A stretch of 64,000 nucleotides of DNA from Gnetum montanum (taxonomy: Eukaryota > Streptophyta > Gnetopsida > Gnetales > Gnetaceae). The position numbers and the translations under genes were made by a program. Numbering within the stretch: the first letter of the stretch is position 1; every line of letters begins with the position of its first letter. The notes under the pieces were generated by a model. That model had not been told where the DNA came from. It made no database searches and saw only the letters and a list, made by a program, of their open reading frames with translations. Of the stretch, positions 10,481 to 21,000 are shown piece after piece. Location: contig MNCI01001065.1 in assembly GCA_015680685.1 (NCBI GenBank), forward strand, positions 1,280,768 through 1,344,767, written 5' to 3'.

Positions 10481-12230
10481 GGATGGCATCGTAGTTGTTG
10501 GGCACTGTATCTATGGCGCTTATATTCTCATCCGGGAATTTTGGCTCCATAGTCACTTGATCACATGTTGGTGATGTGGTCATTTGGTTTGCTATGGCTT
10601 GACCCTTGATTGATGATTGTGCTACATAGTACAGGTCAAACTTGGCTATCATGGCTTTCCACCAGGCTATTCGACTGGTTTCGTAAATGTTCCCTGTTAT
10701 GGATCTTAGTACATTGTCCTTGCAAATTATGTACACCTGGTTACGGAAGAGGTAATGTTGCCATTTTCTTAAAGAAAAGACCAAAGCTAAACATGACTTC
10801 TCTACGTCATTGTACCTTTTCTCATGGGCAACTAATGTGTGGCTCAAGTAATATACAGGGACTTCAGTTCCATCATCTTGTTTCTGGCAAAGCATAGACA
10901 CTATTGACGATTCTGAAGTAGCAAGGTAGATGTAAAACGGTTTATCGTTTTTGGGCAGGTAAACTGTAGGTAGTCAGGCAAGTGTTGTTTTGATGTTCTC
11001 GAATGCTTCTTGGCACTGCGGAGTCCATTCAAAATGGACCTTTTTGCGTAACAAGTGGTTCATAGGTTTTAGTTTATCCGTCAGTTTTTCTATGAAGCGC
11101 CTGATAAACTGCAATCTACCTTGTAGACCTCGAAGTTTAGTAAGGTTTCCTAGTGGTTTCAGGTTTGTTATGGCCTTAACCTTATCGGGGTCTACCCATA
11201 TCCCTGCTTCTAAGGCTATGAATCTGAGCATTTTTCCTGTTTTGATGCCGCAGACGCACTTTTTCGGATTAAGTCTTAGTTCATACTTTAAACAACGCTT
11301 TAAGACTAAGTCAAGGACTTGTACATGTTGTTCTTCCATTTTTGATTTAACTACAATGTCATCCACATAATTGTTAAGTGATCATAGCATGTAATCACTA
11401 AAGATAAATGTCATTGCTTTTTGATATGTGGCTCCAGCGTTCTTGAGACCAAAGGGCATCATTGTGTAACAAAAGGTTCCCCATGGTGTCATAAAGGTTG
11501 TCTGAAGCTGATGCTCTGGGTTGATACGTATTTGATTGTATCCCGAGAAGCCGTCCATGAAGGATAATAGTGCATGCCTAGCAGTTGAGTCAACAAGTTG
11601 ATCGATGCTAGGTAGAGGAAAATCATCCTTTATGGTTGCTACATTTAAATCCCGGAAGTCAATGCACAAGCGGATGCCTCCATTTTTCTTTGGGACAATG
11701 ACCATGTTGGACACCCACTTAGCGTAATCAATAGTCCAAATGAAATCGGCTTCATAAAGCTTGGTGATCTCATTGCGAACTGCCAATGCCACCTCGGGTC
11801 TAACCTTTCGCGCCTTTTGTTTTACTGGTCTCAATTTCGGGTCAAGAATAATGTTGTGCTGGATAATTCTACGGTCTAACTCGGGCATGTCCATATAGGA
11901 CCAAGTGAAGGCTTTCATATTTTCCCTAAGCATGTTCTCAATGTTTTTGGCTAATGGTGGTTGTAATAAGGTGCTTAATTTTAAAATTTTAATTTCCCCA
12001 TCGGGCATGACAATGGGAGTTTCGGCCAATGGGTCTTCGGTGATATTCTCTACCTCGATGTCAAGGAATTTTGTCATGCCTTTGTAATTGTCTGTTATTT
12101 GCTGTGTTGAGGCTATGACTACGTTGTCCGTTAGTGAACTTAAGTTGATGAGATTTATGTTAATGTCTTGTGCAATTTTTCCATATGGTCCGTCAATGAT
12201 TAACGGTGTGGTTAAATGCTGGCAGTCCAT
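10481..12230 (-). pseudogene. TatB-2 reverse transcriptase and RNase H
   Basis: Starts at the ATG at 12230, a few bases after a 3' splice site. About 280 codons are open before the first stop (TGA at 11379-11381). Motifs in order: WVSNMVIVPKKNGGIRLCIDFR, LLSFMDGFSGYNQI (first catalytic Asp), MMPFGLKNAGATYQ, YVDDIVVKSK (catalytic YVDD box near 11345-11366), LNPKKC. The RNase H follows at YYLSHTLVAHEKRY near 10830. Stops at 11379-11381, 10971-10973 and 10401-10403 keep the frame: no frameshift is needed between 12230 and the pol end at 8754. Best-preserved RT in the window. Confidence 0.92.
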
Positions 12231-12240
12231 TGAGCTTGCT

Positions 12241-12281
12241 CCTGCTAATAAACAGAGAGCTGAATAAGAGAAAGGGAAAAT
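12241..12281 (-). promoter_or_regulatory. Predicted 3' splice site before TatB-2 RT
   Basis: Minus strand TTTTCCCTTTCTCTTATTCAG (AG at 12261-12260), with a second AG (TTATTAG, near 12245) before the ATG at 12230. The same polypyrimidine-AG arrangement precedes RT at 54135, 43688 and 32811. It implies that the PR-to-RT segment is removed as an intron from the gag-pol RNA, as known for Ogre elements. The matching 5' splice site is not certain. Confidence 0.65.
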
Positions 12282-12339
12282 GTTCTATGCTGTTTGGTAA
12301 TTTTAAACTATGTGTACATGCACAATGGTGGATTATCAT

Positions 12340-12450
12340 CACACCGGGACGTACGGTAGTTTAAGGCCATACCGAGCCGTCACTGGGTTGGGAAATGGCA
12401 GTTTAAGGCTATACCGGGCCGTAAGTGGTAGTTTAAGGCCGTACCGGGCC
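12340..12450. repeat. Structured repeats on the RT side of the cargo gene (TatB-2)
   Basis: Three units: GTTTAAGGCCATACCGAGCC, GTTTAAGGCTATACCGGGCC and GTTTAAGGCCGTACCGGGCC. Each is AGTTTAA-like followed by GGC(C)-6 nt-(G)GCC. AT-rich sequence without a gene follows to about 12640. Confidence 0.75.
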
Positions 12451-12648
12451 TTTATGGGTTTACACTAGAATGTTTAGCATAAACATATGAAATGGGATCC
12501 ACAGGGGAACCAGGACATAATAATCTCTATTTTTAATAATTTTTACATTATTTTTGGGCAAATTTTAGCGAAAAATAAGTAAAAAGGCACAAAATGGCAA
12601 AAAGGAATAACAGCGGTGTAAACGGCGGCATTAGCATCAGCAGAGCAC

Positions 12649-12657
12649 TATATAAAG
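12649..12657 (+). promoter_or_regulatory. TATA box of the antisense cargo gene (TatB-2)
   Basis: TATATAAAG on the plus strand, about 270 bp before the cargo ATG at 12922 and oriented with it, not with gag-pol. The TatA-2 copy has GCATAAATAG at 54671-54680, about 40 bp before its ATG. This suggests the cargo keeps its own promoter. Confidence 0.5.
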
Positions 12658-12689
12658 AAGAGGGGGGGTTCATTTGTTTCTTACTTTGA

Positions 12690-13740
12690 ATCGTGAGCAT
12701 AAACGACGGAGCATAAACTGTGAAAGCGTAAGCGTAAGTGTGAACTTGCTCGTGAGTGTAGACGCCGAAGCGTAACCCTTAGCATAGATGCCTGACACTA
12801 AACCCCAGCGTAGACGCCCGACACTAAACCCCAGTGTAGACGCGGAGTGTAGAATTTCAGGCACCGATGTAGATAGTCCTTCTTAGCGTAAACTTGTGCG
12901 ATCAGCGTAGAGGAGGCCGAGATGGGCAAAGGAAAAGAAGTGGAAGGCCAGGGGAGGAAAGGTCCCGATTTGACCTTTGCGGAGGAGACTGAAGCCATGC
13001 TGCAGGGCCTACCCAGGCCAAAGATCTCATCATGGCCTGTGACATCGCACAGGTAGGCTCGGATCCCTGCCTCTATCATTATTTTTTTGCTTTCCCTTTT
13101 TTGGCGTAGATAGTCTCGGCGTATACGCCGAGCGTAGGGGTTATCGGCATATACATCGAGCGTAATTTCATAGCGTGAAGTCGGGTTTGCGTAAACTGTC
13201 AGGGCGTAATCAGTTTTATTTAGCGTAAAAAATTTTCCTGCACTATTATGTCAGCGTAAGCCATGACGTCATGAGTTCTTTATGCACAAAGTTTGTCAGC
13301 ATGATTTGTTTGTTTTATCAACGTAAACTCTGTTTCTTGTGACAGCGTATACGCCGAGGGTTTGTTCAGCGTATACGCTATGCGTGCGTAGTTGTTTTTA
13401 TGGCGTAGACTTGCTTTTCGTATTTCTGGCGTAAACATTGCTTGTTCCGTGCCAGCGTAGACTGCTTACACTGAAAGCGAGCTTGGGCGTATACGCCGAG
13501 GATTTCTTGGGCGTATACGCTGATCGCAAGAAGTTCAAGCAACAGAGTGAAACAGTTCATTGTCGGCATATACGTTGAGTCAGGCAGCGTATACACTCAA
13601 TGTACAACGTATACGTTGAGTTTAGCAGCACATTTTACTAAGTGTAAACAATTTCGCCGGCGTATACACTGGTTTATGGGGCGTATACGCTTAAACAGTT
13701 AGTAAATTTCTAGATTTTAAGTGTTGATTTATGATGTAAA
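12690..13740. repeat. GCGTATACGC palindrome array across cargo 5' UTR and intron 1
   Basis: Dense GCGTAAAC, GCGTAGACGCC, GCGTATACGCC and GCGTATACGCTGA units, the same class found in the B-family LTRs and leaders. They lie before exon 1 (to 12921) and through intron 1 (13053-13787), but not in the exons. Confidence 0.75.
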
Positions 13741-16700
13741 CTTTCGCTTTTCGGGCTATTTTATGGTAACGTCGTGATTGGTTGCAGGGATAGTAAATTC
13801 TTTCTCCTCGTCGTTGAGCTTGTCGGGGTCTTAGCATGGGTTGGCCCCGTTGAGGTTGGGGAGGCTCCCCCGGATCTAACCGTGGATGACAACGGGGTTT
13901 GGTTCAGGGAAGGCGCATGTGGATTTCTGGCCTTCCTATTAGACAATTTCGAGGTGGCTATCTGGTCAAATTTTAACGAGGTGATTGCATGGAGCGTGCT
14001 TGAGGAAATGCTACCAGGAGCTGTAGAGGGTGTCATGGTCTTCATAGAAGACATTGACGAGGGGTCTCTTGTTAACGAGGATGGTACTACCCACGGTCCT
14101 CGGTCTACACGCCCATTAATGAGCATATGCGCACTATTGCCACAAGGGTTAAACTACCTCAACAATACTCTGTTCATAGTTGCCCATGCGCACACAATAT
14201 TCCAGAATCCTCCTAGCATAGTGTACTGAGTAGACAGGTAGGAATGTTTAAGTTTATTGTTTCCTTTCGCCGTTTAGCATTTTTTTCTTGTTTTGACACT
14301 TGTTTGTTTATAGACCAAAGACCAACCCGGATGAGACATTGATTGAGTATGAAAGACTGCTCTTGCTCGCACTGCCTTGGAGGCATTCATGATGGGCCCC
14401 ACCCTTCGTGGAATCGTTCTAGGTCAAACTAAGGGGGTGATCATCCATTTTCACAAGCAGTTCTCTAGAGCGTTTGCGATGTGTAAAGCTCGAGGGTGGC
14501 TTCATGAAGAATGGTTGGACAACGGGCTAGTCTTCCCTCGTGACTTTGGCAGCACCTCTAGATCCACCACTAACGGTAAATGATAAGATTTCCTAGATAT
14601 GTTAATGGGTTTGTCCAATTGTTTTGAGTTATGCTGATACGACTATTTTAAATTGCTTTTACAGTTAATGCACCTCCTAGTGAGGATCCGGTGAAAACTG
14701 GACGAACCGAGACTACCTTGTTGATGAAGTTTGGGGGGGTGACTAAGGCCCAGAAGTGGTTGCATAGTCACGCTCCTCTGTCCATTGTTCGTTGCCTGGA
14801 TGATGCCGGCCTCATGGAGCTTTTTGTGACCCTAAGTCCTGATGTATCCATAGGGGAGATGATTGGAATCGTGGATTCTTTTAATGAGTCTGTCTCATAC
14901 TACAGCACCTAGATTAAGGGTGTCAAGGTAGTGTTTCATCTGTCACCCGAGTTCTTCTCAAGCTTATTTGACGTACCGATAGATGGATTAAATGTAGTAT
15001 TAGACAGAGCTCATAAAGAGCTCCAGACAATCTATGAGTTGGAAGATTGGCTAGGTGTGGCCAAGGATGCCAAGGGATTCCCGATGCAGGGGAAGGCAAA
15101 AGTTGTGGAAGTGAATGAATTATATCCCCTATTCAGAGCATGGGTATTCCCTAAAAATCTTTCTCAAGTGAAGTGTCTTGGGGTTGAGGCTGTTCGTGTC
15201 ATGTGAACTATCTTGGAAATGGGCATGCAATATAACTGGGCATGGTTTTAGTTGTTGGGCATGCACAAGGAGATAGTGCAGTTGTGTTCGAATGTTGAGG
15301 TGCAATCCCACTTCACCTTCGCATTCTTTATTGGTTATCTTCGTTGTTTTGCCGAGTTCCTGGTAGTTCATGCAGAAAACAAGTTTGTTCTGCGGGATCT
15401 GGGTCAACTATCCCGTCTGTGGATCAATCACTTGTTTGAGACAGCTAAATCGCAAGATGCACCTGAAGGCATTGATGAATCCATTTCTATTACTACAGGG
15501 GGATCATCTAGCGCTTCAATCCACACACGTGATAGTTTGGGATTGGAGCCAGACGATGTACCCTACACTACTAGAAGGGCAGAACGGGTTATCAAGGAGA
15601 CCATTGGCTAAGCCAAGTCAAAGCTAAAGAGGCCTAAACGCACGACTGAGGAAGTCTCAGATGTGAGCCAGCCACGCGTGAAGCGCATACGCTTCAAGAT
15701 GCCCGGTAAGTGGACCTCTCCTGCTTATTGCTTCATCATTTTCATTTTGTTTATAGCTTTTACTTCAATTGCTTATGTGTCTTTGATGTTTTTGGCTTGA
15801 TTTCGAAAACAGTGAGGAAATAGGCTTTAGAGACTATCACCGAGGAGGAGGAGACCAACACGGAGAAGAATAACGAGGAGAAAAACACGAAGAAGAGCCA
15901 GGGTGGAGGAACGGAGGAGTTAAAGGAAAATACCACCGAAACCGCACCGTTGGACGATCAGGATGCTGTCAACCAAATGTTCAGCAGCTTCCTTAAGGGA
16001 AATCTGGACTTGGGTGACCCCCTAGAGGGCGACAAGGATCATGGTACGTTTTCCTTTTTACTTCGTTTTGAATTGCTTGATCAATTGTCAATCCTATCGT
16101 ATTTTATTTTCATGTTTCTATCTTGTTCAGATGAAGGCAGCGAGACTAGGGCGGTGTGGTTGGACGTACCCATGAAGACGGTTCCCCCTGAGAGGACCAC
16201 GGAGGTTAGTTCATCTCGTACCTGTGAGCCACTTGCTTGGTCAGAAATGCCAAGTAAGATGGATTTTGTAGCTGGCCTCGTGGAGGAAGTTGTTGAACGG
16301 ATCCAGGAAGTCCACCCTGATATAGGTATAAATCATTTAGAGGTTTGGAACTTCACATCTTTTTTATATTGTCCTAACATTTGTATTTTTCGTGTGTAGG
16401 TGCTAAATTGAAATGGGATCCCTTTGAAGGCATTAGCATAGAAAGTTTAACCACACTTTCCCGAGAAGTGGAGCAGGTGCCAAGGCCTGTTTACGATGGA
16501 GTTGTAGAAGGCTTTGTGCACAACGCTAAGTCGTTATGGACCTGTAGGCATTTCGTTGAGCAGTTGTGGCTGCAAATTCAGGCAAAAGAGAAGGAAGTCT
16601 CTGAATTATCAGTGGAACGTGATGATCTAAAGGCTCGGTATGAGTTCACCGCTGCCAGACTAAGTGATGATCGCTCCTGGCTAACGTCAGAGGTTACATA

Positions 16701-17385
16701 CACCAGATATTGGAATCTGCTGAATCGTCATGCATCGCTGACTCGGAGAATGGCAGAGCGCAAAGCCCAAATTGATATCCTGAACCTTAAATGCCAAGAT
16801 TGGAAAGCCTTCACTTCCAAGGTTCGTAAGTGGGGTCAGGATGAGAAAAATCACAAACACTACTACAAGAAGTCATTAAAAGAGATGTCTATTGAAAAGC
16901 GCCAACTAGAGATGTTTGTGGAGGGTTTGGGTTTGCGTTCTGCCTTCGATACTTTTGCTCAAAATACAATTGTGGAAATGGAGTCGCTTAGAAGGGTGAT
17001 CGTAACTACTTCTGGGGAAGTGTTGGTGGGTGAGTTCCCTTTGAAACGTCCTACCTGGTCAGCTGTCGACAAAGGAAAAACTTTGGCAGACGTTGACTTG
17101 GGTCTTGATGGGATAGATTGGGCCAGCGTTTCAGAAGAAGAAATCCTTCATCGGCTGGAATTTGACTTAGAGGGATCTCCTATGGTAAGCGTTCTATCTT
17201 TATGAAATTAATTCATTGAATAATGTTTAAAATTTTGACATTCGCTTATTCTTATGTTTGTTGTTTCTTTTTGGTATTTTCAGGATGAAGGTGGCGATGA
17301 TGCCCAAGAGGCTGGCCCCAGTGGAGCAGCGGTCTCTGATGCTGGTGGATTTAAAGGGGACAACCCTCCCATCCCAAATGTTTAG
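12922..17385 (+). pseudogene. Cargo gene of TatB-2: FCP1/NIF-like domain plus unknown domain, eight exons, antisense to gag-pol
   Basis: Predicted exons: 12922-13052, 13788-14237, 14314-14575, 14665-15705, 15813-16043, 16131-16325, 16400-17184, 17284-17385; all introns GT-AG with matching phases. Exon 2 (450 nt) resembles the FCP1/NIF HAD phosphatase fold: hydrophobic FFLLVVELVGVL at the usual DxDxT site, VWFREG...FLAFLL..FEVAIWS, and a C-terminal NTLFIVAHAHTIFQNPPS. The catalytic Asp residues are not retained. Exon 4 has WLHSHAP, SLFDVPIDG and a basic tail (LKRPKRTTEE, RVKRIRFK; possibly nuclear). Exon 5 is Glu/Lys-rich. Exon 7 is long, charged and probably coiled coil. Exon 8 ends PPIPNV with TAG at 17383-17385. 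Defects: TGA 14227-14229, a frameshift in exon 3, TAG 14910, TGA 15204, TAG 15249, TAA 15609, TAG 15822. Host source and role unknown; the FCP1 call is by motif pattern only. Confidence 0.7.
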
Positions 17386-17620
17386 TGTTTTAATTTTTAA
17401 GTTTTTGTTGTTTTCTCTCTTTTTTTTTGACTTTGGAATTGTAACTTAAAAATTTTGAGATGGATGAAAACAGTTGATACTCACTGATTTTGCACAACAC
17501 TACATGTAAGAAAGTTTTTGCTGATTTTGAATTTAATTGTAAACACGACATGGCAATGTTAAATGTTTTGGCTTGTTTTCTGTTTTAAGTGCAATGTAGA
17601 ACTGTAATTATAAAAACGAA
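17386..17620. other. Downstream of cargo gene, AT-rich
   Basis: T-rich sequence after the cargo stop codon, probably its 3' UTR or terminator region. No coding potential or clear poly(A) signal was identified. Confidence 0.35.
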
Positions 17621-17940
17621 ACCAAGTGCTAGTTTATGGCCATTTCGGGCCCCATGCGTAGTTTATGGCCATTTCCGACGCCAGTGTAATCAGGAAATAT
17701 TTTGAAGGATGCGGATAGGTTTCTCGGTCGATTGATCATCACTGATCGTGGCTAGTTTTATGTCTTTGCGGACATGATAGTTTAATGTCATTTCGGACAT
17801 GGGAGTGTAGTTTAATAATAATAAATTTTTTTTTGTTTGCTTTTCGATTTATAATAGTTTAGTGTCATTTCGGACGAGTTGTAGTTTAACGTCATTTCGT
17901 ACATGTTGTAGTTTAATGTTGTTTCGAACTAGGCGAGATG
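17620..17940. repeat. Structured repeats on the protease side of the cargo gene (TatB-2)
   Basis: Units such as AGTTTATGGCCATTTCGGGCC, AGTTTAATGTCATTTCGGACA and AGTTTAATGTTGTTTCGAAC. Stem bases change (GGCC/GGCC, TGTC/GACA, GTT/AAC) but remain complementary around a 6-nt loop. Confidence 0.8.
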
Positions 17941-18009
17941 GTATTATTTGAGCAATTTTTTAATTCTCTTCTTTTTAATGTTAGGTGATATGTCAATAGG
18001 TATGATTCT

Positions 18010-21000
18010 TTATTCGGCGTCCCCTTCGCTGATTACGTTGAATGGTAACTCGGTCCAAGGGACATCTGATGGAGTGGTTCCTGTGTTAGTATTTTTAGAT
18101 TTTTTAGTAGTTGGCATGATTTCTGTATTAGCTTCTAATTGGGAATTTGCATATATAGTATCAGATGCAAGCATTTCTATTTTAGGGGGCTCTTATTCCG
18201 CATCTAAAGGTTTACTGCTTACCGATGGTTGCAGATTCTGGTCATTTTGGCTAGGCTCTTCGAGCTCGACCTCTGAGCCCTGGTCCATGTCCATGTATGA
18301 AGAAATGATAGGAGTAGCTACCTCCTCATGTATGATGATTTCATTGCCTTCATAAGGCAGGTGGATCTCTTGGTGTATAGGGGAGGAGACTGCTTTTAGT
18401 TGGCCCAACCAAGGTCTCCCTAATATTAAGTTAAATCCTGGCATTTCATCGACAACCAGAAAGTCGGTGGATGTAGGGAATTGGTCTCCCGCTATGAAAT
18501 CTAAGGTTATTGTGCCTTTTACCATTACACGTGACCCGCTGAATGAGTTTAAACATGTAGTTGTGGTTGGTTTAATTAACTCAGTAAGCCCTAGTTGCTC
18601 AATGATGGGGTATGGCACAACGTTTGTTGCGGCTCCATCGTCTACGTGGACCCTATGTATTTTGAACTGGTTTATACGTATCATTATGAACATGGGGGCT
18701 GTTGTTATCTCCCCTGTTTTCTTGTCTATCTTGATGTTATCGTCATGGAAGCTTAATGGTTTAGGAGTTGTCCTGTGAGGCAAGTACATCACCGCATGGA
18801 TGCAGGGTTCATTTGGGGACAAATCCTCGCTTACCAAGATTAACATTAACATACGTTCCAAAGCTTCCCAATGTGTTTGGGACGTTAGAACCAAGTTGTA
18901 CAAGCTTAGTGAAGTGTTCTTTTTCTTCAGTGCTTGGGTGACTTGTGTCAAGGCGGTGGAAAAATCTCTACTGTCTGGGGCATTTTTGTCAGCGATGACT
19001 GGATCCATTGGGCCCAACAATTTTATTTCACGTTTTGTCGATTTGTCATTCTTGTTTGGAACTGTCATTTTAGGTGGTTCATGTTTTTCAGATGATTCAC
19101 CTTCATTGCCGATGTTTGGTTGGTTGTTAGATGATGACATGGGTACAGAGTTAAGCAGAGTGGGCTTAGGTGGCCCCACAGCCAACCGTTGGCGTTCCTT
19201 CTCCACACGTTCACGCGTAAGCCTATCTGCGAGGCGTTCTCGTGCGTGGCATGGAGGTGAGACTGGTCTTGGCACCTCGGGTTCCCTTGGGACTTTTACC
19301 ACATATGGAGCTGGGTGGGGTTGTGGTTGTACTGTTGGCTGCAATTGGTTAGAAGGCTGGCCAGGGACTCTAATGACGTAGGGGTTGGGTTTGCCTTGTG
19401 CTCGTGAGACGGAGGTTTGGTAATCATTAGGATTTTTGGGTATCCTAATGACACAGGGGGCTGGTTTTGGCAGAGGTTGGACCTCCGCTATTGCAACCGC
19501 GGGTGGTACTCGGACTACGTAAGGGGTAGGCCAAGTATAAGGGGTTGGTGCATTTGAGGGAATGATGGGAGGGACACGCACTACGTTTGGTTTTTTACGC
19601 ATCATGATGTTGGATGTGGGTATGGCCGAGGGTACTCAGACGATGTATGGTTGCTGCGGGGCATGTGGTGGTTGAGGCACAGGCGTGGACACAGCGAGAG
19701 GAATCTGAACTACGAATGGCCTACTAGGTATTTCCTGTTTATCTTCGTGGTAGACAGTGTTGATGTGGAGTATCTCGGAATCATCATCGCAGCAGATTGT
19801 ATTGATGACGTACGATGCCTCTTTGGTGTTCAGGGGATCTTTATACACTCCCATGGCTTGATTCTGCGGTTGGATTGGGTTGGCCACGTCAAAAGTGATT
19901 TAGCCTTCATCGATCATTTGCTAAATATCCTACTTCAAGGTGAAACAGTAATCCGTACCATGCCCATTGCATTGATGGTAATCACAAAAGCGATCCATTC
20001 TAAAACCTTTGGGTACAGGAGGCTCATTCGGTGTTGCTAGGCTTGGGTTTTGTACGAGTTGACAGAACCGATCGTGTCTCTAGATGGCTGCAGGGGATAA
20101 CTGTTTATGTTTCATTAGCCCATCCTTTAGGAGTTGGTTAAAGAGCTGGGATGGCTTCATTGGCAGAGGCGTGCATTGAGAGGGTTCTTTCCTCTCGAAA
20201 TTTCGTGTATGGTTTGTTGGGTTCTGTTGCGATGATGATTCTTGCGTGGTTGTGGGAGTTGGTTTATTGTAGTTTGTAGGGATTACGGGTGGTTTGTTTT
20301 GTTGTTGCGCCCCCGCTATCGCTGCTATAGTTGGCTTAGCCTTCTCTTTATCTTTTTTGGTGTGTTGATTCTTAAAGGCTAGGTATGTAGGGTCATGGCT
20401 GTTTTGGGCCGCTTCTTCTATGTTTTTAATTTGTAAAAATGCTTGATTTAGATTACGCGCGTTAAGGTAGTATAGCTTGGATTTAAAGAAATCATTAACG
20501 GCCCCTTTTAGAATAGTAAGCAGGTAGGTCTGGGAGATTGGCTCATGCAACTCATTAAGGGTAGCACTCCATCTTTGAATAAATTTCTGTACAGGTTCAA
20601 GCGGTGCTTGCTTGACCTGTATGAGGCTGTCTAGGGTGGCCTTAGGTTTCAAGTTGTACTTGAACCGAGTCATGAACTGGTGTAACAATTCCTCTAAGGA
20701 GGAGATGGAATTCCTCGTCAGAGCCCGGTACCAATCAAGTGCTCTCCTTGCGAGGGACATCGGGAACACTCGGAGAATGGCATGGGGCCATGCCTGAAGT
20801 AGCACACATTCTAACCTAAATGTTATTAAATGAGCGTTGGGGTCTATCTCGCCATTGTATTTGGTTAGTGTTGGTAAGGAGACGCCCTTGGGCAAAGTTA
20901 GAGGCAGGATGGAAGGGCTGATGGAATCATCATGGTAGAAATCCACTATCTTCAGCTCTCCGTTGGCAGCCGTTTTAAGGCGCTTTACCTCGTCAGTTAA

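Noticed and set aside
12922-17385. An env-like or extra retroviral ORF
   Set aside because: It is on the opposite strand, has introns, and shows no signal peptide or membrane-protein pattern; its position is upstream of RT, not after integrase.
17950-18100. A defined 5' splice site for the gag-pol intron
   Set aside because: Candidate GT dinucleotides (such as AACGTAATC near 18035) are weak and not conserved with TatA-2, so none is reported as a feature.
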